Below, piece after piece: positions 27,250 to 36,085 of a stretch of DNA of 64,000 nucleotides. A program made the translations under genes and the position numbers. Each line of letters starts with the position of its first letter. Positions within the stretch are counted from its first letter, which is position 1. The notes beneath the pieces were generated by a model that was given only the letters and a program-made list of their open reading frames with translations, made no database searches and was not told where the DNA came from. This DNA is from Bacteroidia bacterium Ga0077558 (GTDB lineage Bacteria; Bacteroidota; Bacteroidia; Chitinophagales; Chitinophagaceae), in assembly GCA_001464625.1 (NCBI GenBank), contig LNFJ01000004.1, positions 62,001-126,000 on the forward strand, written 5' to 3'.

Positions 27250-27978
27250 CTAATCCTTAGACTTATACATTGCATTTATCGTTTCAATTATTTTGGCCGC
27301 TTTTGCTATGCATTTATCATAATGCCGTATAATTCCATCAGCCCTTGCCAGACCAGAACAAAGATTTTGGCCAATATCAGAGCTTAGCACCACCGCAATG
27401 TTTGAAGTAGAATCAGATAGTTTCTTCTTGTTGTTGTTCACATAATCAAGTAGTTTTTGTTTATACTGAGCATAGAGTGATGTATTAGCAAGTAGAGCCA
27501 TAATATCTTCCTGGTAAAAATCTAATATATCATTCTGGAGTTCAGTGTTTGCAATGTCTCCAATTCTTCCGGAAGCCTTAAATCCCTCATACCGGCCATT
27601 ATTAGGAACGAGTGCTGTTATATTGAATATCCAGGGACTATGAATTCGAATGCTGTCCCCATTGAGAGATTGCCCTATTTTTATGCTTGTTACATACGCA
27701 AAAGCTTTTTTTTGTTTTTCAAAACTCTGTTTATCTACATTCATTTCTTTAATATCATTTTCAAGGTCGCTTTTTAAACCTTGCAAAAACATGGCAACAT
27801 CTTTTATAACATGCCGGTTCTCATTATAATCATGAAACCCTATTGAAAGTGAAACTGCGAAAACTATAATTACTATTTCTAAAAGAAAATCCCAAAGTCT
27901 GCTCCAAAAGGAGCCTTTCTTAGTCTTGAAAATTTCATTTATTTTTTTAGTATGTTTTATTACTTCAAGTTCTGCCAT
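27250..27978 (-). CDS. DUF6090-like single-span membrane protein
   Basis: The 242-residue protein has one N-terminal membrane helix (LWDFLLEIVIIVFAVSLSIG) after a basic segment and a helical, soluble C-terminal domain (VAMFLQGLKSDLENDIKEMN). This layout and the FHDYNENRH end of the helix match DUF6090-type proteins of Bacteroidota. The function is unknown; the domain should face the periplasm or cytoplasm depending on topology. It lies on the same strand as the peptidase gene. Confidence 0.7.
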   Translation of the reverse strand: MAELEVIKHTKKINEIFKTKKGSFWSRLWDFLLEIVIIVFAVSLSIGFHDYNENRHVIKDVAMFLQGLKSDLENDIKEMNVDKQSFEKQKKAFAYVTSIKIGQSLNGDSIRIHSPWIFNITALVPNNGRYEGFKASGRIGDIANTELQNDILDFYQEDIMALLANTSLYAQYKQKLLDYVNNNKKKLSDSTSNIAVVLSSDIGQNLCSGLARADGIIRHYDKCIAKAAKIIETINAMYKSKD

Positions 27979-28036
27979 AATTATAGATTGCTGATATTTT
28001 TTAAATTATCCTTGTTTCGGTGTATCTGATTGTTAT

Positions 28037-29209
28037 TTATAAATAACGCAGCCACCTCTTATGCTTGTTTTTGGATTTATAATCTCCATACCACTTGCAC
28101 AACGGATATAGAAGTATAACAAGAAGTATCCAGGCAATATAGACTGCCCATAAACTGATACCAGAACCAGAAACTGGCCTGCCAAACTGAAATGGACCAA
28201 ATAACAAATCCTTCCATTGAAATCCCTGCGAAAAGACCATGATAAAAACGGCAGTTCTTATTAAGTAAAAATGAACTAAGTAATAAAACAAGGGTACTTT
28301 GCCATAGACCGAAATAACAGATTGAATCTTATCCGGAAGTTTTTCAGCAAATCGAAGTAGCAAAAACATTATTCCCAGGAAAAGTGATATAAACAAAAGT
28401 GACGGCGGCTGTTTAGTAACATTAAAAAAAGATAGCATTGTGAAAACGCCATCTTTTTCAGTTTTCCATTGTTGAGGGTCTCCGTATATATTTACAAAAC
28501 GCAGTACAAAAAAGAGCAACAAAGAAGCAATAGCAGCTTTTAGTAAAATGCTTTTTTGTTTGTGTTCGTGTTGTTCAAAAATTCTTCCACAAGCAAATCC
28601 TAAAAGTAAAATAGCCACCCAGGGTATAATTGGATAGGCAACAAAAAACAAAGTATCAGGGGAAATTTTATGCATCCCCGGCCTGAAAAATATACTCATC
28701 AATGTGTTTCCAAACTCGTTATTAATCTTGGGCAAATACTGCAACAGGTTATGTGCAAGAAGAATAATTAATGCAATGATGCCAATTTTATTCGGATTTA
28801 CTTTTATTACTGCTGCTACTAAAATTAGACCAACTCCAATTGCAGCTATTACCAAAAACATGACTATTCTGAATTGAAAATCGAACCAAAGTGCAAAATT
28901 TATCAATATCAACTCAGCTACAATGAGCCAAATGCCCCTCTTCCATAAAAAATTTCTATTCTCTTTTTTATTTTGACTTCTGGTATAAGATATATATGCT
29001 GAAACACCGGCCAGAAAAACAAAAGTAGGGGCACATAAATGCGTTATCCACCGGGTAAAAAACAGGATTGGCGTAGTTGTGGCCAGGTTGGTTGGGCTTT
29101 GCGTTAAGGATGCATCATGTAATAAATCTCTTACATGGTCTAAAGCCATTATAATCATTACAAGGCCTCTTGCTATATCGATGGAACTGATTCGTTTTTG
29201 TAAATCCAT
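28037..29209 (-). CDS. DUF1624/HGSNAT-like membrane acyltransferase
   Basis: The 390-residue protein has about ten membrane helices. The N terminus SSIDIARGLVMIIMALDHVR, with the D-x-x-R-G and D-H-x-R pattern, is the hallmark of DUF1624/heparan-alpha-glucosaminide N-acetyltransferase-like proteins; FVFLAGVSAYISYTRSQ and YYLVHFYLIRTAVF follow. Such proteins move acyl groups across membranes. The substrate here is unknown; OpgC-like modification of surface glycans is the nearest known role. Confidence 0.88.
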   Translation of the reverse strand: MDLQKRISSIDIARGLVMIIMALDHVRDLLHDASLTQSPTNLATTTPILFFTRWITHLCAPTFVFLAGVSAYISYTRSQNKKENRNFLWKRGIWLIVAELILINFALWFDFQFRIVMFLVIAAIGVGLILVAAVIKVNPNKIGIIALIILLAHNLLQYLPKINNEFGNTLMSIFFRPGMHKISPDTLFFVAYPIIPWVAILLLGFACGRIFEQHEHKQKSILLKAAIASLLLFFVLRFVNIYGDPQQWKTEKDGVFTMLSFFNVTKQPPSLLFISLFLGIMFLLLRFAEKLPDKIQSVISVYGKVPLFYYLVHFYLIRTAVFIMVFSQGFQWKDLLFGPFQFGRPVSGSGISLWAVYIAWILLVILLYPLCKWYGDYKSKNKHKRWLRYL

Positions 29210-29409
29210 ATATACTTATAACAAAATAATTATGAAATTATAGTCTAAAAAATGAATTTACACAACAAACTACACCGGAATTAACCACTCGTTAAAAAGC
29301 ATTTAAAAACATATGAATTACGCATTATTTAGTATGAAATACTTTTGCCAATTTCTTACCTACTTAAGTTTTTTCAAAATCTAAATTACATTCCGAATGA
29401 AAATTTACT

Positions 29410-30588
29410 TCATGCAATTGGAGATATTTTCCCTGATTTTTTGAACATGGATGAAACAATAAACAAAATGACAATTGCAACAGTGCAAAAAACTATACCG
29501 CCCCATGGTGCGGTTTGCACTCCTTTTGACGTTATTATCCACCCGCCAAAAGATGTTCCTGCTGCAATGCCAATACCAATAAAAGAAGCAGTTAATGCAA
29601 ATCCAAATTCCATTGCTTCCGGAACAGCACGGTTCACATAGGAAGTAATCACAATAGGACCAAAAGTGAATAACAAACCCCAAACTGCTATTACCAGGCT
29701 ATTAAGAAATATACCATTACCTGAATATCGAAAGCCCAAAGCAACTATCACAACACTTAGCAGTGTTAGCAAACAAACCTCAAAAAGATATTTTGACGCC
29801 AGCTTTCCGCATAACCAGTTGCCAAGTATCCCTGCTGCTCCAAACAGCAGCAACATATAGCTAATCATCTCTCCGGTAAAACGTTTTTGTTCACCGAGAT
29901 AATCCGCAAAATAACTATACAGGCTAAAGGCAGATGCAAGCATAAAAAAACATAATGTTGCAGACCATAAAAAAAGTGGTTTTTTAAGTATGCTTAATTG
30001 CCCTTTATAGGTTTTCTTTACAGTCACAGGCATAGAAGGGAAAACTATTACCACAGCAAATAGAGCAATACCGCTTACCAGCGCCTTAATGACAAATGCA
30101 AGCTGCCACCCCAACGCATTGCCCACATAAGATGATAATGGAATAATTGTGATAGCTGCAATACTAAATCCACTTAACACAATTGACATCATTTTTGTGT
30201 CCTGAACTTCATCCTTGTTTGTAATAACGCTTGCCAGCGTAACAGAATGAAAAACTGAGTCTGTTAACGCAACCAATATTCTTAAGACAAGCATTATACT
30301 AAATGCAGGAGAAAGAGAAGAAATGATACTTGCCATAACAGAAATACGAAGGCAAACAATCATTACTTTCTTGCGATTGATATTTGAAACAAGTAATGCC
30401 ATGAAAGGCCCGGAAATTGCAGCAACTAATTCATACACTCCAAGCAGGCGACCTGCTTTTTCAATGCTTATTTGATAATAGTCCGCAATCTTTGGCAAAA
30501 TGCCAATTACACCAAATTCAACAGTTAAAGTGGCTATTACACCAAGGCAAGCTATGTAGGCATTTTTTTTCATTCGGCTAATCAGCAC
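29410..30588 (-). CDS. MFS transporter (AraJ/sugar efflux type)
   Basis: The 392-residue protein has twelve predicted helices and the N-terminal MFS pattern IGILPKIADYYQISIEKAGR LLGVYELVAA as in AraJ-type drug or sugar efflux proteins, with NRKKVMIVCLRIS as the loop 2-3 motif. It probably exports small molecules. Its start overlaps the upstream DoxX-like gene by 11 bp (an ATG at 30573 would leave a short gap). It ends the operon DinB, reductase, DoxX, MFS. Confidence 0.9.
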   Translation of the reverse strand: MLISRMKKNAYIACLGVIATLTVEFGVIGILPKIADYYQISIEKAGRLLGVYELVAAISGPFMALLVSNINRKKVMIVCLRISVMASIISSLSPAFSIMLVLRILVALTDSVFHSVTLASVITNKDEVQDTKMMSIVLSGFSIAAITIIPLSSYVGNALGWQLAFVIKALVSGIALFAVVIVFPSMPVTVKKTYKGQLSILKKPLFLWSATLCFFMLASAFSLYSYFADYLGEQKRFTGEMISYMLLLFGAAGILGNWLCGKLASKYLFEVCLLTLLSVVIVALGFRYSGNGIFLNSLVIAVWGLLFTFGPIVITSYVNRAVPEAMEFGFALTASFIGIGIAAGTSFGGWIITSKGVQTAPWGGIVFCTVAIVILFIVSSMFKKSGKISPIA

Positions 30589-30964
30589 ACTTTGCTTTGG
30601 TAAGCGAAAGTTGTTTTCGGTAGAAGATATAAGAACCGATAACCAATATCAATCCAGATGCAGGAAATACCCAAATAGTAACAGGGTCTCCGACAGAAAT
30701 ATGAGAATAGATTGCTCCTATAAGGTCAAAAACAAGTCCGGCATAAGCCCATTCTTTGAACCTTCCGAAGCCCGGTATTAGTATTGTAATTACTCCCAGT
30801 ATTTTACATACACCAATAAATGGTATGAAATATTTAGGGTAGCCAAGGTGGGTAATCATGGCCACTGCATCAGGGTGTAGAACAATATCCGGCACAGAAC
30901 TCATTAGCATAAATGCTGACATCAAACTTGTAATACCCCAATACCCAATTTTAATCTTCTTCAT
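30578..30964 (-). CDS. DoxX-like family membrane protein
   Basis: The 128-residue protein has four helices and the DoxX_2 features VLHPDAVAMITHLGYPKYFI, PFIGVCKILGVITILIPGFG and FKEWAYAGLVFDLIGAIYSH. Its nearest sibling in this window is the gene at 47574-47984, which shares LGFP/LGYP, LKEWAYAG and SH blocks. It is located 15 bp after the RibD-type reductase and overlaps the MFS gene. Confidence 0.88.
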   Translation of the reverse strand: MKKIKIGYWGITSLMSAFMLMSSVPDIVLHPDAVAMITHLGYPKYFIPFIGVCKILGVITILIPGFGRFKEWAYAGLVFDLIGAIYSHISVGDPVTIWVFPASGLILVIGSYIFYRKQLSLTKAKCAD

Positions 30965-30979
30965 AGATAATAATATTCG

Positions 30980-31558
30980 TTATGACTTAAACTGGTAAAC
31001 AAGACTGAGGCTGCCTGATTTCAGTACTTCACTGTCTGTTAATATCAGTGAATGGCGGTTTTTAATATTATTAAATAGCGTCTTTCCTCCTCCGATAAGT
31101 ACAGGATGTACGGTAAGTCTTAACTCATCAATAAGCCCAATGTTAAGAAGCGACGATACTAAATTGGCACCTCCCACAATATAAATATCTTTTCCAGGTT
31201 CATTTTTCATCTGCCTGATAACTTCAATATCCCGTATAATTCTTGTTATGCCCCAATTAACTTCAGTGATTGTACTTGATAGAACATAGTGTGGGGTTTT
31301 ATCAGCAAAGTTTGCGTAAGCAATTTCCCCTTCGGTAGCGACTTTACCGGTAAATGGCGAAACGCTTTTGGGATTCTTTAATATAGAACACCAGTATTGC
31401 TCATAACCCGGATACATTTTACCCCCAAGTATCAAAGTATCTGTTCGGGACATGATATCGTACGTATCTTCCCATGATTCTATCCAGTCAATTTCGCCCA
31501 TGGGCCCTTCAATAAAACCATCTAAAGAAATTTGCATTGCAGAAATAATTTTTCGCAT
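30980..31558 (-). CDS. RibD C-terminal/dihydrofolate reductase-like protein, copy 1
   Basis: From the ATG at 31558 the protein is about 192 residues with RKIISAMQISLDGFIEGPMG, DTLILGGKMYPGYEQYW, PGKDIYIVGGANLVSSLLN and IDELRLTVHPVLIGGGKTLF. These are the fold-defining blocks of the RibD C-terminal domain/DHFR-like family; NADPH-dependent reduction is expected but the substrate is unknown. A start at 31594 would overlap the DinB gene by 26 bp. It lies within the DinB-reductase-DoxX-MFS operon. Confidence 0.9.
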   Translation of the reverse strand: MRKIISAMQISLDGFIEGPMGEIDWIESWEDTYDIMSRTDTLILGGKMYPGYEQYWCSILKNPKSVSPFTGKVATEGEIAYANFADKTPHYVLSSTITEVNWGITRIIRDIEVIRQMKNEPGKDIYIVGGANLVSSLLNIGLIDELRLTVHPVLIGGGKTLFNNIKNRHSLILTDSEVLKSGSLSLVYQFKS

Positions 31559-31568
31559 AAAATTTGTT

Positions 31569-32102
31569 TTAATTATTAAAGATTTTTGTGTCATTTTTTT
31601 TCTGAAAAGGATAATGCATAGAACTGTATCCGAACATTTTTCTTAACAAAGCTATTTGTCCGATTATATAAGACTCCCTGTCAATCATAAATATTGTAGC
31701 CGCACAAAAGCTATCTTCCAGAATATAGTATTCCTTAAAAGGGCTTGGCATATTACCTGCCGTTGTGTGTGTTAATGTGGAAAGCGCATTCGCAACTATT
31801 GGAGAAATGCGATACCACTCTGTCTGCAATTCCTTAATTGTGGGATAAATAATATGTCTGTTTATTGGTTTATTATCCGCAAATAATTCGGAGAAAGTTT
31901 CTCTTTCTATTATGCCAACCATAGCGGCTAATTCAAACCTGCCGGATACTAAAGCCCCTGCCAACCATACTATATGGTTTGTATTATCTGTAAAGCACTT
32001 TTGTGCATCTTCATTTGTGATGCCATCAACTGCATTATTGAAAAGCTCTGTATGCAGGTTAAACTGTACCAATAAATGTTCGAAAAAAGGACTATCTGGC
32101 AT
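31569..32102 (-). CDS. DinB family protein
   Basis: The 177-residue protein has a DinB four-helix pattern: FFEHLLVQFNLHTELFNNAV, NTNHIVWLAGALVSGRFELA, and SYIIGQIALLRKMFGYSSMH. The histidines in LVQFNLH and TNHIVWL could be two metal ligands, but the usual third (H-x-x-Q-G) is changed to YIIGQIALLR, so metal binding may be weak. It is the first gene of the minus-strand operon and divergent from the GlxA-type regulator at 32228. Confidence 0.78.
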   Translation of the reverse strand: MPDSPFFEHLLVQFNLHTELFNNAVDGITNEDAQKCFTDNTNHIVWLAGALVSGRFELAAMVGIIERETFSELFADNKPINRHIIYPTIKELQTEWYRISPIVANALSTLTHTTAGNMPSPFKEYYILEDSFCAATIFMIDRESYIIGQIALLRKMFGYSSMHYPFQKKNDTKIFNN

Positions 32103-32227
32103 TTAGTATCTGTTTTAGAAATCAAAGATAATGTCGCCAAATAACACAATTGGGGTGTGCAAACGACTTTGTAAGGGGTTGTTTGCGCCAAATATTACTC
32201 CTACCTTTACTTAAATAAACTACTAAA
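32103..32227. promoter_or_regulatory. Divergent promoter region with GTCGCC and GCAAAC/GTTTGC half-sites
   Basis: This 125-bp region serves the DinB operon and the GlxA-type regulator. It holds GTCGCC (32133-32138), related to the GTCGCA motif of this area, and a 6-bp inverted repeat GCAAAC (32159-32164) / GTTTGC (32181-32186). No further structure is evident. Confidence 0.3.
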
Positions 32228-33199
32228 GTGAAGCATTTATCTATTTTATTGCCCATTGGAAAGACGAATTTGATGAAGATTGTTGGAACCAGGGAGATAT
32301 TTGAAGTAGCCAATTATGTTTACTCCGATAATGGTAAACAACCTGTTTTCTCCATTCAATTTGTTGGTTGCGATGAAAAACATGAATTTGTAAATGGTTT
32401 TGTTAGTATTAAGTCAGAAGTAAAATTCACAAACCTTTCGAAGACTGATTTAATCATAATTCCTGCCATAGATGATAATTATGAATCAGTCATCGCAGAA
32501 AATAAAGAATTAGTTGAGTGGCTACAGCATCAATATAAAAATGGGGCTGCCGTAGCCAGCCTGTGTACCGGTGCTTTTTTGCTTGCTGCCACAGGGCTTC
32601 TTGCTAAAAAGCAATGCACCACACATTGGTGGGCGGCGCCTGCATTAAAAAAAATGTTTCCCGAAATTAAGTTGGTTACAGAAAGAATTATTACCGATGA
32701 AAAAGGATTGTACACCTCTGGTGGTTCAATATCATCTTTTAATCTGTTATTACATTTAATTGAGAAATACTACGACAGGGCTACGGCCTTATCCTGCGCC
32801 AGGGCGTTGGAAATTGATATAGACAGGACAATTCAATCTCAGTTTGCGATTTTCTCCGGGCAAAAAGACCATACTGATGAAGAGGTGAAACAACTACAGG
32901 AATTTATAGAAGAAAACATTTCTGAAAAACTTTCCATTGAAAGCCTTGCAAATAAATTTGGATTAAGTAAAAGAAACCTTGAACGCAGGTTTAAAAAAGC
33001 AACCGGGAATACTCCTGTAGAATACATTCAACGGGTAAAAGTTGAGGCCGCAAAGAGAACTCTTGAATCGAGCCGTAAAACTGTAAATGATGTAATGTAT
33101 GGTGTTGGCTATGCAGATGTGAAAGCATTTCGTACCATTTTCAAAAAATATACCGGTATTTCTCCAATAGAATATAAACTTAAGTATAGCAAAGAGTAA
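32228..33199 (+). CDS. GlxA-type regulator (DJ-1/PfpI domain plus AraC HTH), copy 1
   Basis: The 323-residue protein combines an N-terminal DJ-1/PfpI domain (TDLIIIPAIDDNYESVIAEN, VASLCTGAFLLAATGLLAKK with the cysteine in the nucleophile place) and a C-terminal AraC DNA-binding domain (LANKFGLSKRNLERRFKKAT and a second helix pair near GVGYADVKAFRTIFKKYTGI). The start is GTG. Related GlxA/FtrA regulators respond to small metabolites and activate neighbours. It is one of three close paralogues (40019-40984, 42728-43711). Confidence 0.92.
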   Translation: MKHLSILLPIGKTNLMKIVGTREIFEVANYVYSDNGKQPVFSIQFVGCDEKHEFVNGFVSIKSEVKFTNLSKTDLIIIPAIDDNYESVIAENKELVEWLQHQYKNGAAVASLCTGAFLLAATGLLAKKQCTTHWWAAPALKKMFPEIKLVTERIITDEKGLYTSGGSISSFNLLLHLIEKYYDRATALSCARALEIDIDRTIQSQFAIFSGQKDHTDEEVKQLQEFIEENISEKLSIESLANKFGLSKRNLERRFKKATGNTPVEYIQRVKVEAAKRTLESSRKTVNDVMYGVGYADVKAFRTIFKKYTGISPIEYKLKYSKE

Positions 33200-33277
33200 A
33201 CCTATACAATAAAATAGTACTAAATAGCTCCAAGAAAAACTAACTGTTCTTTTAATATGCTTGTTATGGAGCAGAAT

Positions 33278-33304
33278 GTCGCAACTATCCCCTCAATAGT
33301 CTCT
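33278..33304 (+). promoter_or_regulatory. GTCGCA-N15-GTC motif upstream of a VOC gene
   Basis: GTCGCA (33278-33283) is followed 21 bp later by GTCTCT (33299-33304), with the same spacing as the repeat at 44530-44556. A TAnnTTTG-like box (TAGCTTTG, 33336-33343) sits between this site and the VOC start. Regulator binding is inferred. Confidence 0.3.
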
Positions 33305-33380
33305 TTTACCCCCGATTAACCCCAAAATATGCTTATAGCTTTGTCTCATCAACGATTTCATTCAGAAAAATTAAAACAAC

Positions 33381-33797
33381 ATGGCTACGCTTAATCCTTA
33401 TTTAAAATTTAATGGTAATTGCCGGGAAGCGATGAGTTTTTACAAAGATATTCTTGGCTGGGAGTTAAATATAATGACAGTTGGTGATTCACCTGCAGGT
33501 GATAGTATGTCTGCACCTAAGGATTCAATAATGCATTCATCACTGATGCAAGGTGAAAGAGTAATTATGGGCTCTGATTTACATTGGGGAGAAGAACACT
33601 CAAACGGTAATGGCCTGCAAATTTGTGTAAACTGTGAAACGGAAGAAGAAATAAATAAATTCTTTCAAAAGCTATCTATCGATGGCCATGTTCTGCAGCC
33701 ACTCATGGATATGCCTTGGGGTTCCAAATTTGCCAGCGTAATAGACAAATATGGCAAATACTGGATACTTAACTACGATGAAGCTCCCACAGCTTAA
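33381..33797 (+). CDS. VOC family protein (PhnB/YjdN-like)
   Basis: The 138-residue protein starts LNPYLKFNGNCREAMSFYKD, the hallmark of the PhnB/YjdN 3-demethylubiquinone-like subgroup, and contains SIMHSSLMQGERVIMGSDLH and the closing PWGSKFASVIDKYGKYWILN. It binds a small ligand; the reaction is not established. It heads a plus-strand run with DUF1761 and DUF6958 genes. The similar protein at 38911-39309 is on the other strand. Confidence 0.9.
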   Translation: MATLNPYLKFNGNCREAMSFYKDILGWELNIMTVGDSPAGDSMSAPKDSIMHSSLMQGERVIMGSDLHWGEEHSNGNGLQICVNCETEEEINKFFQKLSIDGHVLQPLMDMPWGSKFASVIDKYGKYWILNYDEAPTA

Positions 33798-33821
33798 TTT
33801 TTTAACCATATATATAAAGTC

Positions 33822-34280
33822 ATGGACACTCCAATCAAATTCAACCATGTATCAGTTATCGTTGCGGCAGCAGCTGCATTTGTGGTAAGTGCTATTTACT
33901 ATATGCTTCTTGGAAATGCGCTGCTGGAAATACAAGTAACAGACCCCAATACAGCATCACAAGAAATGCCTGCCTGGAAGATTGCTGGGGAATTTATTCG
34001 AAGCCTCGTTCTTGCCTATGTATTGTTTTACTTTGCTAGTGTCCTGCACATTTCTGCTTATTCCAAAGCCCTTGCATTGTCAGTAGTAGTATGGGTAGGC
34101 TTTCCTCTTATACTATTTACAGGTTCTGTAATGCATGAAAATGTAGATTGGCAGATTGCAGCCATCCACTCCGGGGACTGGTTTGTGAAACCACTGGTTA
34201 TTTTACTTGTAATTACATTCTTCAATCGTAAAAAAATTACAAAAAATGAAAGAATCAAAAATTCAAACCTTGCATCCTGA
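33822..34280 (+). CDS. DUF1761 membrane protein
   Basis: The 152-residue protein has four helices: VIVAAAAAFVVSAIYYMLLG, FIRSLVLAYVLFYFASVLHI, KALALSVVVWVGFPLILFTG and SGDWFVKPLVILLVITFFNR. The VVSAIYYMLLG, VWVGFP and HENVDWQIAAIHSGDW blocks match DUF1761, a widespread family without known function. Its stop lies 35 bp inside the next gene, so both are probably translated from one message. Confidence 0.85.
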   Translation: MDTPIKFNHVSVIVAAAAAFVVSAIYYMLLGNALLEIQVTDPNTASQEMPAWKIAGEFIRSLVLAYVLFYFASVLHISAYSKALALSVVVWVGFPLILFTGSVMHENVDWQIAAIHSGDWFVKPLVILLVITFFNRKKITKNERIKNSNLAS

Positions 34281-34536
34281 AAAAGGGAAAAGAAATCAAA
34301 TAATTCCCGTAGAAAAGTATGAAGTAGTAAAAACAGCAATTCTGGAAACGTTACAAACCACTGAACTTACTCATACACAACTCATGCAGGCCCTTGTAAA
34401 AAAGCTAAAGGGGTCATTTAAAGACAACATACTTTGGTATGGTATAACTGTTAAGCTTGACCTTGAAGCAAGAAAATTAATCAAAAGAACTACTGATAAA
34501 ACGCCGGTTTACAAACTTGTAAAAAAGTTGGCTTAA
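34246..34536 (+). CDS. DUF6958-like small basic protein
   Basis: The 96-residue protein is mainly helical and basic (LHPEKGKRNQIIPVEKYEVV, LTHTQLMQALVKKLKGSFKD, WYGITVKLDLEARKLIKRTT). It reads like a winged-helix with a Y-G-I-T-V-K-L-D-L-E-A wing segment, as in DUF6958 proteins. It overlaps the DUF1761 gene by 35 bp in another frame. The function is unknown; DNA binding is plausible. Confidence 0.7.
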   Translation: MKESKIQTLHPEKGKRNQIIPVEKYEVVKTAILETLQTTELTHTQLMQALVKKLKGSFKDNILWYGITVKLDLEARKLIKRTTDKTPVYKLVKKLA

Positions 34537-34598
34537 TAAACCTGTTTTGTTTTATAGCTGAGTAAGTTTTGCTAAATGTTTATTCCACTAATCCGGAT

Positions 34599-35501
34599 TT
34601 ATTCCTTTTGCAACCCAATTTTAGAAAACAAAAAATCCTTGTTTATCCATTTTACATTTAACTCGGAGCTATAAAAAAAGTATTTCAAGTCAGGTGAAAC
34701 ATTTGGACAGTACTCATAAGTTTTTGTATTTACTGTGCTGCCCATATTTTTTGCATCACTCCATGAGCCATCAGCGTTACGTCGAGAGTAATATAAGTCG
34801 GCTTCACCAAACCCATCTGGTCTGTCAATAGCGGTGAATATCAGTATTTTCTCATCAGCCGATATCAAAGGGTCATGTTCCATTTTGGCAGAATTAACGG
34901 CTATACCAAGATTCTCTGGTTTCGTGTATTTACCATTAATAAATTTGCTGACATAAATATCATGTTCCCCATTACCGCCACTCCGATTGGATGCAAAATA
35001 CAAGTTGCCATTGCCGGCAATTGATACATAGTATTCCGAACTGTCTGAGTTAACTGCTTCAATATTTTCAGGAGTTCCCCATTTCCCATTCTCATTCCTT
35101 ATCATCCAAATATCAAAATCTTTTAAGGTGTCATTGGTGTTTTTTGGCCTGTTGGATATGAAAAAGACAGTACCATCGGAAGTAAGGAATGGGTCCGCAT
35201 TTAAAAAAGACGTATCGGCAAATGCCGCTGGTTTTGGTGCAGTCCATTTTGTTCCATCAAAAATTGTTTCAAGGATAGTGTACCTTCTATTTTGCGACCT
35301 CGAAAAATAAAACGTTTTTCCATCGAGTGAAAAAGCAGCAGTAAAATCAAGTGAATCTGAACTTACAATTCCGGGCAAATAATTCAACGCAACTGAATCG
35401 GGCCGGGGAGCAGGATAGTTAATTGTTTGTTTAGTATTGGTTTGGCAACCCGTAGCTGCAACTAGTACCGCTGCAGAAAAAAGGGGGATAAGCAATTTCA
35501 T
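34599..35501 (-). CDS. PD40-repeat propeller lipoprotein
   Basis: The 300-residue protein has a lipoprotein signal (SAAVLVAATGCQTN, lipobox ATGC) and then PD40/TolB-like blades: DFTAAFSLDGKTFYFSRSQN, DPFLTSDGTVFFISNRPKN, YVSIAGNGNLYFASNRSGG, DPLISADEKILIFTAIDRP and CPNVSPDLKYFFYSSEL. Blades of this kind bind peptides or act as sensors at the cell surface. No enzyme domain is present. It is monocistronic; the plus-strand DUF6958 gene converges on it. Confidence 0.88.
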   Translation of the reverse strand: MKLLIPLFSAAVLVAATGCQTNTKQTINYPAPRPDSVALNYLPGIVSSDSLDFTAAFSLDGKTFYFSRSQNRRYTILETIFDGTKWTAPKPAAFADTSFLNADPFLTSDGTVFFISNRPKNTNDTLKDFDIWMIRNENGKWGTPENIEAVNSDSSEYYVSIAGNGNLYFASNRSGGNGEHDIYVSKFINGKYTKPENLGIAVNSAKMEHDPLISADEKILIFTAIDRPDGFGEADLYYSRRNADGSWSDAKNMGSTVNTKTYEYCPNVSPDLKYFFYSSELNVKWINKDFLFSKIGLQKE

Positions 35502-35535
35502 TTCCTGGTAATTGTTTTATGTATTAATATAGAAT

Positions 35536-36018
35536 CTATTCAGCTGCAATAACTTCAATTTCAAGCAACCAGTCTTCCTCGTAAATTCCTGCAATAATAA
35601 CTGTTATGGCAGGCTCATGTTCTTTCAAAACCTTTCTTCGTATCTCAGAATTTTCCTGCCTGTATTTTCTATCAGACAAATAAGTATTCACTTTCACTAT
35701 ATTCTTTAATCCAAGTCCGGCTACAGTTAATTGCTTGTGAATATTCTTCCAAACCAATTCACACTGGCTCTTAAAGTCTGTCGGCACATTTCCTGTTTCG
35801 TCGGCAGGTACCTGGCCGCTTACAAATACTAGTCGTTTATAATTGTTTATTTCAATTCCCTGGGAGTAAGAGTTGCCAGTTGGGTTGATAAATTTGTAGT
35901 TCATTCTTGAGCAATTTGAGAATAGCAAAATTGTAGCAGCACAAATTATAAAACAAGTAATTTGTTTTAACTTTCTAGCAAGACATAGTAATACGTTTTT
36001 TAGATACATAAACAGCAA
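35536..36018 (-). CDS. RidA/YjgF-family protein with predicted lipoprotein signal
   Basis: The C-terminal 120 residues follow the RidA fold: LVFVSGQVPADETGN, VWKNIHKQLTVAGLGLKNIV, NTYLSDRKYRQENSEIRR and WLLEIEVIAAE. Classic RidA deaminates 2-aminoacrylate with an arginine in P-A-R-T; here it reads PAITVIIAG, so that arginine is absent. The first 38 residues look like a signal with the lipobox-like FSNC, unusual for this normally cytoplasmic protein. An inner ATG at 35904 would give an ordinary RidA of 122 residues. Confidence 0.8.
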   Translation of the reverse strand: MLFMYLKNVLLCLARKLKQITCFIICAATILLFSNCSRMNYKFINPTGNSYSQGIEINNYKRLVFVSGQVPADETGNVPTDFKSQCELVWKNIHKQLTVAGLGLKNIVKVNTYLSDRKYRQENSEIRRKVLKEHEPAITVIIAGIYEEDWLLEIEVIAAE

Positions 36019-36085
36019 CTATAAGTATAATGCGAGTTAGGAAACCAGGTAATCATACTGCCTGAGTATTTACATTGAACAAACT

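Noticed and set aside
29345..29860. Plus-strand frames over the MFS gene
   Set aside because: They are complementary shadows of the long MFS reading frame, which has full family motifs.
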